A stretch of 64,000 bases of DNA from Muricea muricata (Eukaryota > Cnidaria > Anthozoa > Malacalcyonacea > Plexauridae), in the NCBI GenBank assembly GCA_963855995.1, contig OY979717.1, positions 33,881,997 to 33,945,996 of the forward strand. Reading direction: 5' to 3'. Positions 21,373-31,486 of the stretch are shown here, one piece after another. Position numbers and translations under genes: made by a program. The notes beneath the pieces are model-generated. The model saw only the letters and a program-made list of their open reading frames with translations, was not told the DNA's origin and made no database searches. Numbering within the stretch: position 1 is the stretch's first letter; every line of letters starts with the position of its first letter.

Positions 21373-24093
21373 CTAAGCCAAGATTTCTAATCTTTTTTCT
21401 TCATCAAGCCTGCATTTTAAGTTTGCTGATGACTTGATGCCTGTCAACCTTTCAAATCTCATTGGTTCAATAACACAGGATGCCAATGTTTTCACTCTAC
21501 TGATAGCAACATAAGAGATACCAGGAGTTTTTTCTGATTTACCAATATCTATCCAGGTTTTAGGAAGGGTAAGCCCCTGACTCTTGTGTATTGTAAGAGC
21601 ATAAGCAAGTCTTAGAGGTAATTGTTGCCTCTCATGGACACTTTCAGAGATCTGAGCAGAGACAGTTACAGGACATATTGGAACACATGAATGTAATGTA
21701 TCACTGATAGACGGACCACTGTAATCATCAAATTTGACAATTACTGCTACAGGCAACTGGGGTGGTTGCTGGTCAACTTGATATACATAATCAATTATTA
21801 TTCCAGTAGCTCCATTACATAACCCAACAGATGGCCAAAGATTCATTGTTAACATTACTTTTGCACCTTTTGCTAAGAATACTACTGGTTCTAAACCCGA
21901 CATGTCTGAAGGGGAAATATTTTTTGCTGTTAGAGACGAATGGTGTGCATTAATAACAGCAACAGGTTGTTGCAGTTTGATGAGTTGATCATGATTGTAT
22001 GATGCAACTTGGTCATTGCTATAAAACAATCTAGTAGCTTCATTAAATAGTGTTAGATCCTTTATGTTTGCTGGTTGCCGTGTCAAAAGCATTTCCCAAT
22101 CATTGGATGTAGAGTTACCGACACGCAATCTGATAAGCAAGTCTCGAAACTGTTGCTGTTCTACACTGGCACCTTGTACTCTTTGATTAACAATGAGTTT
22201 AACTACTTTGTTAAGCATTCTATATGTTTGGTACCCCTGTTCTGCAATAGCATTTGATGGTTTGGGATGATACAGTGGTTTATCTCCAACAGGGGGCAAC
22301 TGGCCAGGGTCGCCAGTTAAAATAAAAGATTTCCCTCCAAGAACTTGGTGATGGTGACCAGATGCTTGTTTGCACCGTTTGTCGATCCAACCAAATGTAG
22401 TTTGCCCAAGCATGGAATATTCATCTACTATAATGTAATCAATACCATTAAGGCTTTCTTGTAATTTGTAAAGAGATTGTCCTGTAAGATCTTTGTTACC
22501 TCTTATTCCTATTGGTAGTTTTAATAAGGAATGAATTGTAACACCTTTAATATTGAAAGATGCTTTTCCTGTTGTGGCAGTTACGGCACATTTGCTTTGC
22601 AAAAGATGACAAATAGCATTAATCAAATAGCTTTTGCTTGTGCCAGCTTCCCCTATTATAATAAGACACAAGGGGCCTTTTTCTGGAGATTCATTTCCAA
22701 AATGTGTTTTTATGATATTATATGCAAGTTGTTGGATTGTACTAAAACTGTTTATGTCTACTACATCATAAGGTGGTTGCACTGTAGTACTTGATTGCTC
22801 TTTCATGGTTTTAATCCAATTCGGTGTTTCACCAACTTGTTGATCAGTGTAGCTAGCTCTATCCTGATGCCAGTAGTCCGTTGATTCTGCTTCCACAAAA
22901 TTTTCAAATGGAGTATGCATATCAGATATGACCATCCACTCTTCACGATCAACAGTGTCTTGCTCCTGAAGGCAATTCTCAGATTCCTGACTCTGGATGG
23001 CAGTTTCAAGTTTATCAAACCAATCTGGGACATTAGCTTGTGCATAGGGAGTCTGCAGAAATTCTTGCCACTGAGAAACAAATACTTCATCACAAGGTTC
23101 TTGGTTACCCCATGCATCACTTTGAGTATGTTTCCATGGTTTATACCTTAACAGCTGATACTTGCAGTAATTAGGAAAATTCTGCCCTTTTGGATTGGAA
23201 GAATAAGTTGGAAAAATGCGAGGAACAACATTTTCTGGTAATTTTGAAAGTTTACCATTGTTAACTTTGTATTTAGTGGTAAACTGCACAAAGTTTAGAT
23301 TCATTGTCTCTGGTGAGCTATCATACTGATGACGATTAGCATACACATCGAGAGGTGAATTGCTTGTACAGCTGGCATTACCATTATCAAAGCAGTGGTT
23401 GGTATGTACTCTACGGGAACCATTCAGACTTACAGGAACAACATTGAATGACGAACTGTGCAATTTTAATGACAATAGATGATGCATTGTTTCTTGAGCC
23501 GAGTAATCTCGTTCACCCAGAGTTTTCATTACAACTTTTTTAATAGCTTTCTGTGGATCACTGTTGAGTTCAACATTCTGAATAATAGAGTTAAATGCAT
23601 TTTTAAGTAATGGTGACCTTGGCTCACCCTTTGCTGTATACTTAGTGAGGTATTCAACACAAGCATAATGGTCGATAACAACTTGAATGTCGCAGTTTGC
23701 CCTCCAGCCTTGTAGTTGTAGCTGTTGGTGATTGTTCAGTCTAGGGTCGTTTCTTTTAGTGACAATTTTTGCTCTGTAATGTGATTCAGTACTCTTAGTG
23801 TGAACTTGTTCAAATTCTAACTTTGTCTGTTGACAGTGTTCAAATGGGAAGTTAAAACGGCATTTTAAATCAGAATTATTAGGTTTTTTTCTTAAGCAGT
23901 AAAAAGTACTACAGCGAGTATGACGTTGAACTGTATTCAAGAGATCAATGTAATCAGAATTTAATTCTGATTTAAGAATGTCCTTATATGATCTCTGACA
24001 TGGATGTACTTGTGGCCTAATACTGACATGCAATGTTAGCTGCTTTATTACCAGCTTCAATATCTTGGTTAAGCTCTGAAGTAGCAATGCCAT
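21373..24093 (-). pseudogene. Helitron Rep C-terminus and Pif1-like helicase
   Basis: 906-codon frame; the true coding part begins after a one-base shift near 24030 that joins it to the upstream Rep frame. Early on it holds the Rep tyrosine motif (HYACVEYLTKYTAKGE). The helicase follows: Walker A GEAGTSKSYL (Ser where Gly is usual), Walker B IIVDEYSMLG, GDPGQLPPVGD, then ALTIHKSQGLTLPKTWIDIG and YVAISRVKTL near the end. This is the SF1 Pif1 pattern that unwinds DNA for Helitron movement. The helicase part is uninterrupted, but the Rep frame is broken, so it is listed as a pseudogene. Confidence 0.85.
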
Positions 24094-24808
24094 GTTCCTC
24101 TTTGTATTTTTGAGCTAAAAATCCCTTTAAGGCAATTTCAGTGAGTTCATATAATCCTGGATCATTTTTTAGTTTAGCAGTGCCATGGCAGTGTATACTA
24201 CCTCTACCTTGGTATTCATACCTAAACCAGTGCCATTTTGCATCCAGAGTATTATACAACCAGTATTTAATAAAGCATTCTAACCTTTGAGTAAAGAACC
24301 AATCAACGATATGTGGATTATTAATAACATTTTGTCGCTTTGCATCATTGCTATTATCACTGTTCTCTCCGAACAAGGAGTGAAGCTCAGGCCAATGCAT
24401 GTCAGCTGATGAAAATGTAAAGAACAGTGTTGGTGTTCCAACATTTGTTATTATTGTCTTAAGGTCTTCCTTTATGCTATGCCAATAGGCATTTGAGCCA
24501 ACAATGTTAGCAACATACCTAGACACCTTAGAAATGAAGACAGCAGAATTGCCACTTGTGGCCATTTCACGCAACTTATCAATGGTAAGATGTGCTTCAC
24601 CTGGATTCTGTTTCAAAAATATTCCAGTTTGTTGCAAAGTTCTCATTCTCTGAATCATATTAAATGCCCAGTAACCAAATCTGGGATGATTAGCAAAACG
24701 GTAAACCCACTTACCATCAATTTTTTCCCCAACTTTCATTAGATGCTTGATTCTCTCAGAAAGAGGAACGTTTCTTTGGAGTGCTTGATTTGTTGGATCT
24801 CCCTTTCC
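24017..24808 (-). pseudogene. Helitron Rep HUH endonuclease region
   Basis: Carries the Helitron N-terminal signature ([25 protein letters not shown]-like NPHIVDWFF) and the metal-binding HUH motif in [13 protein letters not shown]. The frame runs on into the helicase frame after a one-base shift, and is cut upstream by the MITE at 24809-24978. The nicking tyrosines lie in the next segment. Together they would make the rolling-circle endonuclease. Confidence 0.8.
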
Positions 24809-24978
24809 CAGGGGCGTAGGAAGCAACGTGAAGTTGGGGGGGCACTACATTATAAGGGCACCTTTTTCATTAAAAAAGGGCATTTTTCCCATTGTTTTAT
24901 CTTGAGAAAAGGGCACTTTGGGGAAAAATTGGGGGGGGGGCACATGCCTCCAATGCCCCCCCGGTTCCTACGCCTATG
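24809..24978. mobile_element. hAT-type MITE inside the Helitron Rep gene
   Basis: 170 bp with ends CAGGGGCGTAGGAA / CATAGGCGTAGGAA and a perfect 8-bp duplication CCCTTTCC (24801-24808 and 24979-24986). Removing the element and one duplication joins FPDGKG directly to DPTNQ, restoring a continuous Helitron frame. The insertion therefore broke a frame that was open at this point. Confidence 0.9.
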
Positions 24979-25815
24979 CCCTTTCCATCAGGGAATAGAG
25001 TGAGAAATGCCATGGTTGCAAGATACTGGGTTTGGTATTCATTTAATGGGTGATCTTCAATTGTGGGCCAAGGCATCGGTTCCTCAGCAGAACGCTGATT
25101 TCTTACAGCATCTAGTTCTTGTTGATGTTCTTCACCAACAGGTAAAAAACTACTCATTTCGGTAGAATTGTTATATACAGTATCTTCAGAAAAGTTATCA
25201 GTAGGTGGACCTACATCATTTTCAACTGTTTGACGAGTAACATCATCATTTGTCTCAACAGTCAAAAAGTTTGTTGGGCTTCCATTAACAGGCAATTCAT
25301 TTAGTGCTTGTGAATCAATTTCTACATTTTTATACTGAGGGTTATTTCGCTTAAGCCACAATAAGGAGTCAAGAACTTTTTGCCTTCTGACATTTACATC
25401 TTTAAAGGTATTTTCTTTACCTTTAACTTTAACAATGATCACAGGCAGATCTTTTGGATATCGCGGTAATGAAGATGCTAATTCATCAACATGTTGGGGC
25501 AGATTAACACAATGCCCAAAGTAACCTCGTTGGCCACCAGGTTTAATGTATACTCTCATTAAAGGCAGCGCACGGGCAATTAACATCTCTTCTATCTGAG
25601 TCAAACCTTTTAACTCAGAAGGGACTGGAGAAGGGATCATAGAATTTTCTACTGAAAACTTTTTTGGAATTTTTTTGTCCTTACTACATCGTGAGCATGT
25701 GTGTCTGGTGACTTGGGGTTTGATTTTAATGGCCATGCCTCATAACAAACAGTACACTGAAAAATTAATTGAACCATAGAATTTTGATATAAATGATTGT
25801 GCCCAACTTTGTTCA
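24979..25815 (-). pseudogene. Helitron DUF6570-containing region, 5' part of the Rep protein
   Basis: Holds the phrase [20 protein letters not shown] and [15 protein letters not shown], which I associate with DUF6570, a domain preceding Rep in many animal Helitrons. A Cys-pair start ([10 protein letters not shown], then [11 protein letters not shown]) suggests a zinc-binding element. The two Cys pairs lie in different frames, so there is another one-base shift near 25735. Confidence 0.65.
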
Positions 25816-25906
25816 TGTAGTTTACCATATTTTACAGAATCAAATTCTTTCAAATAATCCTCTTGAGAAAGGACAGGTACTGGTTGACTGTTTTGTCGTT
25901 TTGCTT

Positions 25907-26968
25907 TCATATTTTCTTTGACCTTATCAAGCCTTTTTTTTTCTCAATAGGAGACTGTTCTGACCTTTTTCTTTTCTGAAGTGCATTATTTTTTTGCAAC
26001 CTAATTTCCCTGTCAGTATCAGTTTCATTAGCAATCATTCTTTGCTTATAGTCTCTAGCCTTTTGAAGCCTGTTTTTTCTTTGAGTTTCAGTTTCAATTC
26101 GCATTTTTTTTGTAGTAGGTGCATCGGCAGCATTAAGCTCAAAGCTACGTATGTGAAACTCAACTGGTACAACCTCAAAAAATTGACTATTTAATTCATG
26201 GGAGAGGGAAAACAAATGTTGCTCTAGCATAAAAACATTGGCAAATTTCATGACAACAGCAGTGCCTTTTGGATCAGGCATACCAAAAACATTTCGTGAA
26301 TGAGAATCAAACAAATAAATACAATCTGTATGAGTACTTCTTAATAAAGCCATAGTGTAGGCTTCTAATATTATGAATGCATAATTATTGTTGGAAAAAA
26401 CATTCATTAAAGCTGAACGTAAAGTATAATACAAGCTGTGATTTTCGTGCTCGTCGAACACATTTATAGTTCTTCCTTGATAAAACTCTTTATAATCTAC
26501 TAACCATAAAAAAGTGTTGCTTTGCGAGTTTTGAGTTGTCACCGGTAGATCAGAATTGGTCACTCTGTTAGGCGACTGAACATCCGCCCAGGGAGGCAGA
26601 TTATTTGCTTTTGATTCAGCCCGAAGAAGCGAATCGTTTGTTTGTCTAGTGTAAATTTGCATAATGTTTCCATCAACAGCAAAGGGCACCTAGTCCAGGG
26701 ATAACGTTTCTCTGTCAGGTATAGACCTATTTTCAAAAGCATGCAGGTAAAATCGATCTCCCTGAGCAAGAATCTGATCTACATCAGATGCGGTCCACTG
26801 TTCAGTCGGCAATGTGTGAGCAAATAATAACGCTGAAAAACTCATAAAAGAACATTGCCTCCCACGTGAACCGTCACTAAAACGTTCACTGCCTTGATGA
26901 ATGCTTCCAGCAATAAGTAAGTTTGAATTAGACATGATTTTAATAGAATAACTAACCTTTGTCTTCAT
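25907..26968 (-). pseudogene. Helitron cysteine protease-like ORF (C76/OTU-like)
   Basis: Starts at the ATG at 26968 and is interrupted by a single in-frame TAG at 26690-26692, then open to 25907. The phrase GSRGRQCSFMSFSALLF supplies a likely nucleophile Cys, and CIYLFDSHSRNVFG supplies a Asp-x-His pair. This is the layout of peptidase C76-like cysteine proteases found in many cnidarian and fish mobile-element proteins. The C-terminus is basic and repetitive (RKNRLQKARDYKQR). Substrate unknown; a deubiquitinase role is only inferred from the family. Confidence 0.6.
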
Positions 26969-27460
26969 CGCGACTTTCCAACCTTCTCTTCTACCTTCAA
27001 CAAATCAGTAACTGACAACGTGCTTCAGTCACGTGCTGCTGATACGTATGCGCATGAATGGCAAATGGCAATGGCGCATACGCATAAATCTGATAATGAA
27101 ACCGCAGCACATACGCACACTTGCTCAAAATCATCCTGACAAACAAAAATCTCACAAATCAGGTTGAACGTCGAGAATAGGGGGCTGCTCGCCGGCGCTC
27201 GCAGCAATTATTACAATTTGATGACGCAAGGCATAATAATTTCGAACGAAAGCAAGGTCGTTCGTTCGAACGTTCGCGAAAAGTCGTTCAGAAAACCGTG
27301 TGAATTTTGGCCTTTGATCGTTCGCAATTTTCAGTCCAAATCAATGAAACGTTCGAGTAGTTCGTTGAAAATTTCACACCGTTCGTTCCCCGTTCGTTAG
27401 TCGTTCGTTGAATTTTTCGTTCCAACGAAAGATCGTTAACGTTGGTTTTCCCGTGGACGG
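26969..27460. other. Non-coding flank of the Helitron
   Basis: Contains CGTTCG-rich sequence at about 27230-27440 and direct/inverted ACGCATA-type words near 27040-27110. The Helitron 5' end (minus-strand TC) should be here but was not located. No gene. Confidence 0.4.
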
Positions 27461-27464
27461 TCAC

Positions 27465-27658
27465 ATATTTCTCTTATTTGTCGATTCAGCATGACTAGTA
27501 TTTGCACGAGTAGGTTCTTTGTAGTCAACAAAATCACGATTTTCAGATTCTAAAATACTTGCAATTACACTTAGTTCGTTATCTAAAATAATGTGGTTCG
27601 GTAAAAATGTATTTTGGGTTAATATTGATGGCGAGAAGTCGTCTTCATTACTCTCCAT
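27465..27658 (-). pseudogene. 5' half of the split KIAA1958/DUF3504-like ORF, unit 1
   Basis: Begins at an ATG at 27658 (MESNEDDFSPSILTQNTF) and runs for about 64 codons to the insertion boundary, where the frame stops. The rest of the ORF is at 18076-18260. Its counterpart in unit 2 is continuous, apart from a damaged start. Confidence 0.45.
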
Positions 27659-27776
27659 TTTGCTTGTGAATCGAAGCAACTCATTTAGCCAAAAGCCCCG
27701 AAAATTTACGAATAAATTAAACTGTGACGTAAAGCTTCTTTGGGATTCTCCGTCTCGATATCTCGGCTTTTAGCCG

Positions 27777-27821
27777 AATACAGCCTTCGGGCTTCGCCCT
27801 CACGCTGTATTTGGCTAAAAG
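27777..27821. repeat. Hairpin CTTTTAGCC / GGCTAAAAG, unit 1
   Basis: Arms CTTTTAGCCGAATACAGC and GCTGTATTTGGCTAAAAG around a GC-rich loop. The same hairpin is at 46367-46420 in unit 2, directly before the right minisatellite. Confidence 0.7.
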
Positions 27822-27849
27822 TCTCGCTTCGCGGGCTTTAACTCTCACT

Positions 27850-28110
27850 TGTGACGCCTGTAACCGTACCATATACCGTATTGTTATGCATGCTTGTAAT
27901 CTTACCATATACAGTATTTTCACGCCTGTAACCTTACCATACACAGCATTTTCACGCCTGTAACCTTACCATACACGGTATTTTCACGTCTGTAACCTAA
28001 TATATACAGTACTATCACGCCTGCATGCAACCTTACCAAATACAATATTGTCATGCCTTTAATTTAAGCTTACGATATACGGTATTCTCACGCCTGTAAC
28101 CTTACCATAT
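27850..28110. repeat. 32-bp minisatellite, right array, unit 1
   Basis: About eight degenerate copies of the same CACGCCTGTAACC family unit as the array at 16936-17600, in the same orientation. The pair brackets the split ORF and composite insertion. Unit 2 has the equivalent at 46450-46770. Confidence 0.85.
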
Positions 28111-28607
28111 AAAACGATCAACAATGAACAATCCATGAAGAAAACACAAAAGAAACATATCTAATCAATATTTGTAAATCGGATAAAGATTTTGCCCTGA
28201 TTTACATAAACTTTGAGTTTGAGATTATGAAAGAATACGAACGTTTTCATCCAGGCATTTTATAAGTACGATAAAGCATTCCGCTCGTGACTGTAAATCT
28301 GGTACGGAGCAATTGCTTATGCTTTATAGAAAGCAGAAAAAATTATTTTGCCCTATATCTCAGATCAGTTTATAACCAGTTTGATTCAAATTAGAACTGA
28401 CTGGACCATTTGCTACTCTCTTAAGTCTCGCTCAGGTATAAAATGCGTCCCTAATTTTTCATTGCGTATGTTGTTTTGCGCATCCGATTCAAGGTTATCA
28501 TATTGCAATGAAACTCGTCCCCACCCCCTTCCCACTTCAGTCTCTGGATGGACCTTGATAATATAATTTTGCAAACATACAAACTATTGCGGGCGATTAA
28601 TTTTCCC
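28111..28607. other. Spacer 3' of the GPCR gene, unit 1
   Basis: AT-rich, homologous to 46780-47281 in unit 2. It probably contains the GPCR 3' UTR. No other gene is seen. Confidence 0.5.
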
Positions 28608-29564
28608 TTAAACACAGATGTTTTTGAAGATTTTTTTCGCTTTCGCTCTTAAAATCGGATTGTTCCAAAAGAAGACGAGGGAATTCAGTGATGAAGCACT
28701 CAGCGATATAGTAACACTCCAGAGTACGGAGAGCAGTAGCGTATCATTTGCCGGTTGGGAATAAGTGATTGTGAACGGAACATTGCAACACAAAGTGAGA
28801 CCAACAGCAATTGCGCACGATTTGGCCATTTTGATCATGTGTATCTGCTTTGTCCGACTGATTCGACCCATAACTTTCACTTCAGTAACTTGCTCGTCAG
28901 TCTCAAGTGTATCCGCGCTCCGAGAACTTGCCTTTACAGTGAGATATATCACAACATTGATATATAAACTGGCGAACGCAATAAAACCAGAAAGAGCGCT
29001 AATAATAATGTACACATCTTTACCGAAAACCAAGCCGGATAAACGTACAGCTAAAACAAGCAACCATGACGCAACGACGATTTTCAATATTCTTGATTTG
29101 GTCACTTCTGTACGATGGTAAATGGGATGTAAGACAGCCAAATATCGTTCGATGTTCAGGCCAAAGAGAGTCACTGTACTCATGGAGGCAGAACAAAAAA
29201 CTGCAAAATTATACAGAATACGAATTTTGCAGCTTGGGTGTTCAACTACGATTGTAAAAAGCATTAAAACGTAGCTCGTGTTTCCAAACAGGCCCACTAA
29301 AAGATCATTTACGGATAACAGCAATATTAAGAAGTACGATTTCTTGCTTGTAAGTTGAGGTGAAATCATGTATGCCAGAATTGTGAGCGAGTTCAGAAAT
29401 ATTGTTGATATAGTTAATAAAATATTGAGAATTAGTCCGATGATATAGTTGATGTAATATGCCTTGGATGGGAGCCCCACGACCATTCGGATTTCATCTT
29501 CGTAAAAGTGACATACTCCCCAAACTTTCTTGCCATCAAAAGTGTCGTTATTGCTGATCGCCAT
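28608..29564 (-). CDS. Rhodopsin-class (class A) GPCR, copy 1
   Basis: Intronless, 318 residues from the ATG at 29564. Seven hydrophobic segments are visible: about 38-65, 74-104, 112-138, 158-180, 184-211, 246-270 and 276-300. Class A landmarks: N58 in TM1, D87 in TM2, C112 at the start of TM3, E139-R140-Y141 (the DRY position), W167 in TM4 and P263 in TM6. The NPxxY position reads NSLVF followed by FWNNP, a variant. An N-glycosylation sequon lies at N6 (NDT). The third intracellular loop is charged and the C-tail short. Small intronless receptors like this are numerous in cnidarians; the ligand is unknown. It lies tail-to-tail with DUF3472 copy 1. Confidence 0.85.
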   Translation of the reverse strand: MAISNNDTFDGKKVWGVCHFYEDEIRMVVGLPSKAYYINYIIGLILNILLTISTIFLNSLTILAYMISPQLTSKKSYFLILLLSVNDLLVGLFGNTSYVLMLFTIVVEHPSCKIRILYNFAVFCSASMSTVTLFGLNIERYLAVLHPIYHRTEVTKSRILKIVVASWLLVLAVRLSGLVFGKDVYIIISALSGFIAFASLYINVVIYLTVKASSRSADTLETDEQVTEVKVMGRISRTKQIHMIKMAKSCAIAVGLTLCCNVPFTITYSQPANDTLLLSVLWSVTISLSASSLNSLVFFWNNPILRAKAKKIFKNICV

Positions 29565-29769
29565 ATCTGCACTTAGTGAACTGTACGTGAGTATATTTTA
29601 CAGGCTAATTCCATATGTTTGACAATGATAATTTCCAATATTGCTGAATAATTAAGGGCATATTAGGCGCAGCAGCTGAAGCAATTAAGCTCAACTATAT
29701 GTTACAGTGATCCCAATGGCCCATTGTCTATCACATCTACATCATCCTGCAATGAGTAGTTTACTTTTA

Positions 29770-29959
29770 AGGTACGTTTAAACGCTATAATTTGTCGGGC
29801 AGCCGCACAATTCAAAATTCCAGCTGGTCTATGCACGTGAATATATAAAGCATGCGCGCTGTGTCTAATTTAGGTTCGCAATCGATTCAAAGTTGATGTG
29901 TTATGGCAAATAACAGAATAACAGAATTTGAATCGCAGCTGACAAATGTAAACGCACCT
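29770..29959. mobile_element. Harbinger-like MITE upstream of GPCR copy 1
   Basis: 190 bp with inverted ends AGGTACGTTTA / TAAACGCACCT and TTA on each side (29767-29769 and 29960-29962). The identical element is in unit 2 at 48467-48656. It lies about 0.2 kb upstream of the receptor start codon and so may overlap its promoter. Confidence 0.6.
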
Positions 29960-30813
29960 TTACGTCTTCGGAAAAAAGGAAACACCCATGCTTCCTTTAC
30001 TGTTTTGCTCTCTTTCCAAGCGTGAGCAGACTAACTGTGCTTGGGTTTCACATGACGTCTAGACTCCAGTGGGGTCGAACTTCAATCCAGACACAGTCAT
30101 CACAATGAATTAAATGTTAATAGCATGTGTTAGCCTTGTGTTTGATAGAAAAACGTGCAATTTTGTATAAATTTCAGAAATCATAAGCATCAATACAGTT
30201 GAGATTACCTGTCTAAGATTCGCTGCGTAATGGATAGCGAAACCCATGAATTGGAACACAGGAACAGAGATTAGACTCACGCTGCAGTTGGCGCTAGGAT
30301 TCATATTTTTTAAGGTTCTGTCTTACTAATTTCTTTTGACATCAACCTTTACTCAATTAATTTAAAAATGCATTAGCCGAGAAGGACACGAATATATTAA
30401 TATTCAGCCATTCGGCTTTGAATTGGAAAAATGAATGCATGTGCGGGAAAACGCTCGTAGGATTAATCTAGCACGAATCTCACAATATTTCTCATGGTGG
30501 AAACACGTATGAAAAGGGGATAATATGTAGAAAAAAACGGTTAGTCTGACCGGTTACTTCGAGTGTGTATCCACACTGAGCAAGCTGCAAAATGCGCCTG
30601 AGTACGGAGGGGATCGGGGCCCTGGTGGGAATCGGCTTTTGACGAATGCCATTATGCCAGCCAAATGCAATGCTATACTGAGAGGTCACGTCGACTTGAG
30701 TAATGTGATATTTCGAAACTGAATCCATTTTTCAGCTTTCCTGGTGTGGGTATATAGACTCTAGTCTAACAACACAAACATCATTATCGGCTGAGTACAT
30801 AACGCTAGGATAA

Positions 30814-30933
30814 GGCCTGTTTCAGACGTCGAACTTTTCATGTGCCGAACCTAGTGTAAATGAGCTACAACAAAGAGTTTAGTTCATTTGCATTAGACTC
30901 GGCACATAAAAAGTTCCACGTCTGAAACAAGCC
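30814..30933. mobile_element. Harbinger-like MITE, unit 2 copy
   Basis: Same element and site as 595-714, flanked by TAA. About 120 bp. Confidence 0.6.
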
Positions 30934-31486
30934 TAAGACACAATGAAAATGACGCCCGATTACATTCAAAAAACGCTGATTCAACTTCAAAGGAACTTGA
31001 ACGGGCGTTGTGCCCGCAATCCAATGGTTGTACATTTCCACCGTGCCCCGTGGTCAGGCATATATTTCGCTACAGACTCAGGGTTGCTCCACAACGACAT
31101 TTTTACCTGAGTATACATAACACCAGCTTGTCCACCATAACACCAATTGGATGGGAAATAGTTCTGTTTCCTGGGAAGTAAATTTAGTTTCTTGAGAAAG
31201 CAGGATTGAGATAAGCAAACAGAAAACGTTATTAGGAACCCCAATGATAGTGCAACAATGTTTCCTGATTTGAGATCAGGAAGAACCCCCCCCCCTCAAA
31301 AAAAAGGGAAATGTTTTCTACATGCGCAGTGAATGCCATTATTATGTATTCTATTTAAGGAAGAAATCAGTGAAAAACCTAAAAATATTAATGTAGGTCT
31401 GAGCTATGAGCACAAACTTCAATTGGAGTCATGAAACGACTGAATAAAAAACGACAACAGTGGCTGAGATGAACAAAGTTCGAAAA

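Larger units (their letters stand above)
20422..26968 (-). mobile_element. Helitron with RPA-like and cysteine-protease genes, degenerate
   Basis: A minus-strand gene set: cysteine protease-like ORF, DUF6570 region, HUH-type Rep, Pif1-like helicase, then an RPA-like OB-fold protein. This is the Rep/helicase plus RPA arrangement known from Helitrons. The copy is dead: one stop and at least two frameshifts interrupt it, and a 170-bp hAT MITE splits the Rep frame. Exact ends were not found; the coordinates cover coding sequence only. Confidence 0.85.
18261..27460. mobile_element. 9.2-kb composite insertion, unit 1 only
   Basis: Everything between GCTGATA (18260) and CATATTTCTCTT (27465) is missing in unit 2, where these flanks nearly meet at about 46056. 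It contains, left to right, a G-run segment with a hAT-like end (CATAGGCGTACCGG near 18276), a decayed hAT transposase and a large Helitron gene set, all coding on the minus strand. No clean flanking duplication was found, so it probably formed in several steps. Confidence 0.75.
1..30224. repeat. Tandem locus unit 1
   Basis: First paralogous unit. Position 1 aligns with 30225 and 48924, and similarity continues through the satellite block, the DUF3472 gene, the 32-bp minisatellites and the GPCR. It is the longest unit because it alone holds the 5.76-kb TIR transposon (6067-11826), the composite insertion at 18261-27460, and MITEs at 732-998 and 14227-14693. It lacks the Penelope and foldback insertions of units 2 and 3. 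The left limit is the window edge, so the true duplication breakpoint is not defined. Confidence 0.9.

Noticed and set aside
22075-23151. Plus-strand ORFs opposite the Helitron helicase
   Set aside because: Shadows of the minus-strand coding frame.
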